From Azoarcus sp. (lineage in GTDB: Bacteria > Pseudomonadota > Gammaproteobacteria > Burkholderiales > Rhodocyclaceae): a DNA stretch of 9,761 bases. The stretch lies in contig JAIRWW010000117.1 of assembly GCA_031268685.1 (NCBI GenBank), positions 1-9,761 on the forward strand, given 5' to 3'. Under the pieces are notes generated by a model. That model saw only the letters and a program-made list of their open reading frames with translations. It was not told where the DNA came from and made no database searches. The position numbers and the translations under genes are program-made. Of this stretch, positions 6,017 to 9,761 are shown in pieces. Numbering within the stretch: the stretch's first letter is position 1; the number at the start of each line of letters is the position of its first letter.

Positions 6017-6937
6017 TTACCCACGCCTGAAAACTCGCTTGGCAATGGCGGCAACGGCGAGCAGCCCGATCAACACGATCTTCCACGCCTTGAGCAGGAA
6101 AACGCCGATGACTGCCAGCAGTCCGAGCTTTTTGGCAGCCAGGCCGCCGATCAATGCGGCCAGCCCGTATTCCGACACGCGGTCGGTAGCGGCGTTGAAA
6201 TCTTCGTAACGCTGCCCGTTATTGAAACTGACGGCAGCGAGCAACTGTTTCGCCGTGGTTTTTTCCCCTTCGACAGCATCGACGTCCGTCACCAGGTTTA
6301 GCGACAAATAGCCCTCGCGTCCGAGTAGATAGGTGTTGTAATTCACACCCTGCTTCTCGGCCTCGGGGGCATTTTTGCTTTGCGAGGAAATCGACCATGC
6401 CAAGTGGTGCAAACCAGCATCGTAAGCTGGCTTCTCGATCCAGCCCAGTACCGCAATTTCAGGCAGTCCGCGCTTGACACGTTCCTTGTTGGATTGCTCA
6501 GTGCCATCTTTAAGGCTTTGCAGCAATTCGTCGACATTCCAGTCTTTGGCGTCGTCATCCTTGATGTAGCCTTCTGGTGAAAATGCAACGACAACAAAAC
6601 CGCTCAGCTGCTCACCCAGGATCAGCCCGATGAAATCATTGCTGACCCTGTTGCCGATAGCACGCATGAAACGGCCAGCTTCCGCCTTGGGGGCGAAAGC
6701 GAATTTTTCCGGCAAGTCGATGCTTGCCCGCCCGTCCAGCGCAACGTTTTTCGGCCCTTGCACGGCAGCAGCCCACATGGCTTCGGCGGCGGCCTGTATT
6801 TCCTGTTCGGCGGCAGTAATTTCCTGTTCGGCGCCGGTATCTTGCGCATGGCTTGCAACACTGAGGCATAACAGCAAAAACGCAGCCACGATGCTGTACA
6901 GGTGAAATGGATCTTTGCGGGCAGCATGGGGAAACAT
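6017..6937 (-). CDS. DUF2167 family membrane-anchored envelope protein
   Basis: A 306-aa protein of unknown biochemical function. An N-terminal signal segment (about 13-29, LYSIVAAFLLLCLSVA) is followed by a likely SHA|Q cleavage near residue 31. Two heptads reading AEQEITA/AEQEIQA follow (about 37-50) and may form a short coiled coil. The DUF2167 core has GPKNVALDGRASIDLPEKF (61-79), GYIKDDDAKDWNVDELLQSL (123-142), TEQSNKERVKRGLPEIAVLGW (146-166), VNYNTYLLGREGYLSLNLVTD (198-218) and GQRYEDFNAATDRVSEYGLAALIGG (241-265). A C-terminal hydrophobic helix (about 272-298) with a KRVFRRG basic end should anchor it in the membrane with most of the chain in the periplasm. AGGAAG lies 7 bp before the ATG at 6937-6935, a good ribosome-binding site. 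It is monocistronic, convergent with the lipoprotein operon and divergent from the 486-aa lipoprotein. Confidence 0.9.
   Translation of the reverse strand: MFPHAARKDPFHLYSIVAAFLLLCLSVASHAQDTGAEQEITAAEQEIQAAAEAMWAAAVQGPKNVALDGRASIDLPEKFAFAPKAEAGRFMRAIGNRVSNDFIGLILGEQLSGFVVVAFSPEGYIKDDDAKDWNVDELLQSLKDGTEQSNKERVKRGLPEIAVLGWIEKPAYDAGLHHLAWSISSQSKNAPEAEKQGVNYNTYLLGREGYLSLNLVTDVDAVEGEKTTAKQLLAAVSFNNGQRYEDFNAATDRVSEYGLAALIGGLAAKKLGLLAVIGVFLLKAWKIVLIGLLAVAAIAKRVFRRG
6797..6838. repeat. In-frame 21-bp tandem repeat in the DUF2167 gene
   Basis: Two adjacent 21-bp units (6797-6817 and 6818-6838) share the core ATTTCCTGTTCGGCG and differ at only a few positions. On the minus strand they encode the seven-residue unit AEQEI plus two residues, twice. 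The unit length keeps the frame and adds exactly one helical heptad, so copy-number change would be tolerated. Confidence 0.8.
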
Positions 6938-6984
6938 GAAAAGACTTCCTTTCCGATAAATGATTAGAAAAATGAAACGGCCAG

Positions 6985-7015
6985 ATCATATCATTTTTTC
7001 ATTTTTACAGCGCAA
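6985..7015 (-). promoter_or_regulatory. Candidate promoter for the DUF2167 gene
   Basis: On the minus strand TATGAT (6990-6985) is one mismatch from the -10 consensus and lies about 48 bp upstream of the start codon. A poor -35-like TTGCGC (7015-7010) sits 19 bp upstream of it, and the spacer is rich in A. The -10 box is convincing; the -35 is weak. Confidence 0.35.
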
Positions 7016-7273
7016 AAAACGCACCATATATTTCTGCTGACCGCAATACTTATAGAGGCACTGCGTAATTTTAGCTGTCATGCCCATTGGCGAGCTTCAT
7101 TTTGATTATGTGATTATGGACGGCATTGTTTTCGCATTGCCATTGCCAGGATTTGCCTTTCAAAAAAGACAATACCGAAAAGCATTTCATCATGTCACAC
7201 GCTTCGCCGGTTTTCCGTTGTGGGTATGGCAAGGCAGCGGATTATTCCGTTTCGCCATCTCCCATCATTTCGC

Positions 7274-7304
7274 TTGCACAGCTCGCTTGCACAACGATTG
7301 CACA
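7274..7304 (+). promoter_or_regulatory. Three direct TTGCACA repeats, possible regulator-binding site
   Basis: TTGCACA occurs at 7274-7280, 7287-7293 and 7298-7304. The first two are part of a longer CGCTTGCACA match. Start-to-start spacings are 13 and 11 bp, close to one DNA turn, so the copies face nearly the same side of the helix. They lie 84-114 bp upstream of the lipoprotein start at 7388, and the third overlaps the candidate -35 box. Direct repeats in this position often bind an activator or repressor; no regulator is identified. Confidence 0.4.
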
Positions 7305-7325
7305 ACACCTGGAAAGAGTTAAAAT
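7298..7325 (+). promoter_or_regulatory. Candidate promoter for the 486-aa lipoprotein gene
   Basis: TTGCAC (7298-7303) and TAAAAT (7320-7325) with a 16-bp spacer. The -10 box matches five of six consensus bases; the -35 matches three. The leader to the start at 7388 would be about 55 nt. Confidence 0.35.
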
Positions 7326-7387
7326 AACAGCCTTTCAATATTTTACGGCACGAATCGGCTATGTTTTCGGAAATAAAGGAACTTATC

Positions 7388-8848
7388 ATGCCCATCCTGC
7401 TTCGGTCGGCGGGACTTCCCGTGTTTATCGCAGTGTTTACCGCAATATCCGCGTGCAGTTCCTCTTTTCCGGTAAAGCCCGCCGATGAACTGGATCGAAC
7501 CGACCGGGCGGTTTCGTCGGCTGTAAGCAAGGGCAAAGTCATAGAGCAGAGCGTGCTGCGCGACGGAAGCAAAGTCTCCTTGTCCGTGCAGAACGACGAA
7601 GGGCAGTTTTATCTCCAGGCAAGCTGCACCACCGAATCCGCAGACTGGATTTACACCGATCTCACCGCCGACAAATCGTCCCAGGCCACTGGGGTAAGGC
7701 GCTATGGCAGCGGAACAGCCACATACTCGCCGCCGCTCGCCTTGAGCGAACGTACCGCCGGGGTCATTCGTCAATTGCCTGAAGTAAAGCGAGCGTGCGA
7801 GCGCGAGCCTGCATGGCGCGAGGTCGTCTTCAACAAACGGAGCGATACACAGATTCTCCTCGACGTTGCGAGCATCGAAGACCAGGGGGACGGCAGCGTG
7901 CGTTTCTGGGCGGCCATCGATTATCCCTATCTTGCATACATCAGGCTGTTCAAGGCCCCCTACGCGCGCCGGGCCGGGTTCTACACTGTGGATTGCCTGA
8001 GGCAGAGCTACTCCCTCCTCTACGTTCACTATCTGGATCAGCAGCAAACAGTAACGGACGGCGGGCTTGCGCAGCGGCCTACCGTGGTCTATTTCAGGCA
8101 AGCGCCCAGCGACTTTTCCACTTTGCTGACAACCGCCTGCGGCAAAAAGGAATTGCTTGAGACTTTGGTGCCGCCTGAAGTGCGCGACAAGAAATTCCCG
8201 GATTTTGCCGCCCTGCCCACACTCGACGCCAATGTCGTCGACCAGATTACAAAACTCCATCTTGCGCAGCCCAGGCAGCCGCTCAGTTATATTCGCATCG
8301 AAGGTACCAAGACATTCAAAAGCGGCAGCGCGGCGGCGCGATTGAACAGCAAGTCCGGCTCCTTTATGCAGGAGGCGTCAATAGAAGGCACGAGAACGCC
8401 AGGCGTCTTTCACACCGTGCAGTTCGAGGGCAACGACAAGACGGAGCAGATGAATTTCCTGGGTATTATTCCCATAGGCCAGATTTTCAATAGTGCCGAT
8501 GTCCAGAACTCTTCCATCGTAGATAGGCTTGAGTTGCGGGGAGAATGGGACAAAATGCCCGTTGGCAGCCAGTTGAGCTACCGGCAACGCACCAGGATCG
8601 CCGATATCGTGACGAATCAGTTCAGCAAAGAAATAGAAGTCATTTGCAAGGTCGTTCGAGGCGTTTCGGCTGAGGGGTTGAATCCGCAACTCCAGGGAAA
8701 TGCCAAGGAATTGAAATGCCACATTGTCGGCGATCGGGACGATGAACTTTCTACATATTATTATCTGGAAGATTACGGCTTTGCTTTCCAGCAAGGAGTA
8801 AGTTCGACGAAATATTCGCAGAATTCGCGTCTCGCTGAATTCCGCTGA
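7388..8848 (+). CDS. Predicted lipoprotein of unknown function, possible surface-adhesin-E-like region
   Basis: I do not recognise this 486-aa protein as a named family. The signal LPVFIAVFTAISAC has an ISAC lipobox with Cys 23. AAAGGA ends 7 bp before the ATG at 7388, which decides this start over an in-frame ATG at 7361. The mature chain has six other cysteines in three sequential pairs: C80/C137, C203/C251, C420/C444. Around the first two pairs the layout repeats, with FYLQASC versus FYTVDC and later RAC versus TAC, suggesting two diverged copies of one fold. The middle part (W143-EVV, LLDVASIEDQGDGSVRFWAAIDY at about 157-179, then YTVDC) resembles the surface-adhesin protein E (CNP1-like) pattern. 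The C-terminal part (about 300-486) holds C420-KVV, NPQLQGNAKELKC and YYYLEDYGFAF. A location on the periplasmic face of the outer membrane or on the surface is inferred. It is monocistronic, with its own promoter region and a strong terminator. Confidence 0.82.
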   Translation: MPILLRSAGLPVFIAVFTAISACSSSFPVKPADELDRTDRAVSSAVSKGKVIEQSVLRDGSKVSLSVQNDEGQFYLQASCTTESADWIYTDLTADKSSQATGVRRYGSGTATYSPPLALSERTAGVIRQLPEVKRACEREPAWREVVFNKRSDTQILLDVASIEDQGDGSVRFWAAIDYPYLAYIRLFKAPYARRAGFYTVDCLRQSYSLLYVHYLDQQQTVTDGGLAQRPTVVYFRQAPSDFSTLLTTACGKKELLETLVPPEVRDKKFPDFAALPTLDANVVDQITKLHLAQPRQPLSYIRIEGTKTFKSGSAAARLNSKSGSFMQEASIEGTRTPGVFHTVQFEGNDKTEQMNFLGIIPIGQIFNSADVQNSSIVDRLELRGEWDKMPVGSQLSYRQRTRIADIVTNQFSKEIEVICKVVRGVSAEGLNPQLQGNAKELKCHIVGDRDDELSTYYYLEDYGFAFQQGVSSTKYSQNSRLAEFR

Positions 8849-8860
8849 AATAGAAATAGC

Positions 8861-8901
8861 AAAGCGGCGGGTTTTTCTGAAACCCGCCGCTTTTCTTTTT
8901 T
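8861..8901 (+). terminator. Strong Rho-independent terminator of the 486-aa lipoprotein gene
   Basis: A perfect 14-bp stem, AAAGCGGCGGGTTT (8861-8874) with AAACCCGCCGCTTT (8880-8893), loop TTCTG, followed by a T-rich tail to 8901. It starts 12 bp after the TGA at 8846-8848. Read on the minus strand the tail is only moderately T-rich, so it may also act as a weaker back-stop for the convergent modC transcript. Confidence 0.93.
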
Positions 8902-8949
8902 GCTTTAGCTGCCCTTTCGTTCTGGGTGAAACACAAGCGCGCTTCCCAA

Positions 8950-8970
8950 TTTTCCGGCCATGCCGGAAAA
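8950..8970 (-). terminator. Hairpin just past the modC stop
   Basis: A 9-bp perfect inverted repeat, TTTTCCGGC (8950-8958) with GCCGGAAAA (8962-8970), and a 3-nt loop, 5 bp downstream of the modC stop. The flanks are T before and A after the GC core on both strands, the wrong polarity for a U-tract. It may protect the 3' end or cause pausing rather than act as a standard intrinsic terminator. Confidence 0.35.
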
Positions 8971-8975
8971 ACCGC

Positions 8976-9761
8976 TCACAAAAGCGCCACCGATTTCACC
9001 TGCGCGACTACCGCCAGCCCCGGCGCAATGGCGAGCACACGCCGGGAGCGCTCAGTTATACAAGCCAGCAGCAAGGGGCCGCCGTCCGCAACTTGCAATT
9101 GCACGAGCGCATGCCCGGGCGCGCCCGCGTCTGCGACGGCAGCAACGGTCGCGGGCAAGGCGTTCAGAATGCTGGTGTCCTCGTGCGCGTTCAATGCGAG
9201 GCTGACATCGTTGGCATTGATGCGGCAGCGCAGGCGGCTGCCGGGCGTTTTTCCGTGCCCGGAGATGTAGAGCTTGCCGCCAGGAAATTCCAGCCTGGCA
9301 AGGCCATCCGCTTCCTGTGCGGCGACCGTCGTCTCCAGCACTACGCCCGCATCGTCGGCGAAAGCGGGACCGAGATCGAGCCGCGCGAGGGTTTCCATGA
9401 GCGCGCCGCTAGCGGTGACGCGGCCGTTTTCGATGAGAACCAAATGGTCGGCAAGCCGCGCCACTTCGTCGGGCGAGTGACTGACGTAGAGCACGGGAAT
9501 ATCCAGTTCTTCGCGCAGGGCTTCCAGATAGGGCAGGATTTCCTGCTTTTTCTTCATGTCCAGCGCGGCGAGGGGTTCGTCCAAAAGCAATAGCCGAGGG
9601 CGAGTCAAAAGCGCGCGCGCAATGGCTACCCGTTGCCGTTCGCCGCCGGAAAGCCGTCCGGGCGAGCGCGGCAGAAGCGCGCGGATACCCAGGAGATCGA
9701 GCATGGCGTCGAAGCCCTCGCCCCTGGCGTTTCCCGCCCGCTTCATGCCGTATTCGAGATT
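8976..9761 (-). CDS. modC: Molybdate ABC transporter ATP-binding protein ModC (5' end cut by window edge)
   Basis: ATPase subunit of the ModABC molybdate importer, acting at the cytoplasmic face of the inner membrane. About 261 residues are visible; roughly the first 90-100, with Walker A, lie beyond the right edge. The frame is open to the edge, and the visible part begins NLEYGMKRAG, a typical ModC position after the Q-loop, so the internal ATG at 9746 is not the start. Then follow the ABC signature LSGGERQRVAIARALL (37-52), Walker B RLLLLDEPLAALD (56-68) and the H-loop YVSHS (His 95). The line VARLADHLVLIENGRVTASG continues the domain. The C-terminal part is a Mop/TOBE molybdate-binding domain (HEDTSILNALPATV to the end), which separates ModC from sulfate or polyamine transport ATPases. 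modB and modA would be expected upstream, outside the window. It converges on the lipoprotein gene. Confidence 0.93.
   Translation of the reverse strand, partial: NLEYGMKRAGNARGEGFDAMLDLLGIRALLPRSPGRLSGGERQRVAIARALLTRPRLLLLDEPLAALDMKKKQEILPYLEALREELDIPVLYVSHSPDEVARLADHLVLIENGRVTASGALMETLARLDLGPAFADDAGVVLETTVAAQEADGLARLEFPGGKLYISGHGKTPGSRLRCRINANDVSLALNAHEDTSILNALPATVAAVADAGAPGHALVQLQVADGGPLLLACITERSRRVLAIAPGLAVVAQVKSVALL

Larger units (their letters stand above)
6938..7387. other. 450-bp divergent intergenic region
   Basis: No gene is supported here. It is clearly more AT-rich than its flanks near 6985-7075. On the DUF2167 side there is a good Shine-Dalgarno and a candidate -10 box. On the lipoprotein side there is a triple TTGCACA repeat, a candidate promoter and a good Shine-Dalgarno. 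An 80-codon plus-strand frame at 7080-7322 lacks a ribosome-binding site and resembles no family I know. The middle part (about 7020-7270) shows nothing I can assign. Confidence 0.5.

Noticed and set aside
6218..6232. ATTGAAAC at about 6222, as in the end of the CRISPR-like repeat
   Set aside because: Only the 8-nt tail matches. The GC palindrome and the GTGG before it are missing, and it lies inside the DUF2167 coding sequence.
7080..7322. 80-codon plus-strand frame in the divergent intergenic region
   Set aside because: No Shine-Dalgarno before the ATG, an odd composition (many F, H, aromatic residues), and no similarity that I recognise. It overlaps the repeat and promoter region of the next gene.
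7343..8260. 305-codon minus-strand frame opposite the 486-aa lipoprotein
   Set aside because: Antisense shadow. The plus-strand gene has a Shine-Dalgarno, a lipoprotein signal and a matched terminator; the minus frame has none of these.

Overview
The window reads as ordinary chromosome from a GC-rich Gram-negative bacterium, most likely a betaproteobacterium. A class I SAM-dependent methyltransferase with the WLQTPLG...EWEQAQLDAM N-terminus, divergent from a glyoxalase II gene, is a pairing I associate with Betaproteobacteria. The ValS and ModC sequences fit this. The genus cannot be told from the sequence.

Layout from left to right. (1) 1-184, minus: 5' part of the methyltransferase gene, running off the left edge. 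(2) 239-1012, plus: gloB (glyoxalase II), divergent from it. (3) 1013-1278: a 266-bp gap holding a single type I-C-like CRISPR repeat, several hairpins and no convincing gene. (4) 1279-4092 (or 4128), minus: valS, a complete valyl-tRNA synthetase. (5) 4235-5966, plus: a tight operon of three predicted lipoproteins, CsgG/HfaB-like, DUF4810 and DUF799/GNA1162-like, joined by two ATGA start/stop overlaps. (6) 5970-6014: hairpins between converging genes. (7) 6017-6937, minus: a DUF2167 membrane-anchored envelope protein. (8) 6938-7387: a 450-bp divergent intergenic region with promoter-like elements and a triple TTGCACA repeat. (9) 7388-8848, plus: a 486-aa predicted lipoprotein of unknown function with a possible surface-adhesin-E-like middle region, closed by a very strong Rho-independent terminator. 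(10) 8976-9761, minus: 3' part of modC, the ATPase of the molybdate ABC transporter, cut by the right edge.

The two ends and the valS/gloB block are housekeeping genes. The centre (4235-8848) encodes only envelope proteins: four predicted lipoproteins and one exported, membrane-anchored protein. The three-lipoprotein operon probably encodes partners of one outer-membrane or periplasmic assembly, because the genes are translationally coupled and this set recurs in proteobacteria. Its biochemical role is not evident from sequence. There are no cas genes, transposases, tRNAs, rRNAs or prophage genes. The items most worth a second look are the solitary CRISPR-like repeat, the lipoprotein triad, and the unrecognised lipoprotein with its repeated-element promoter region.
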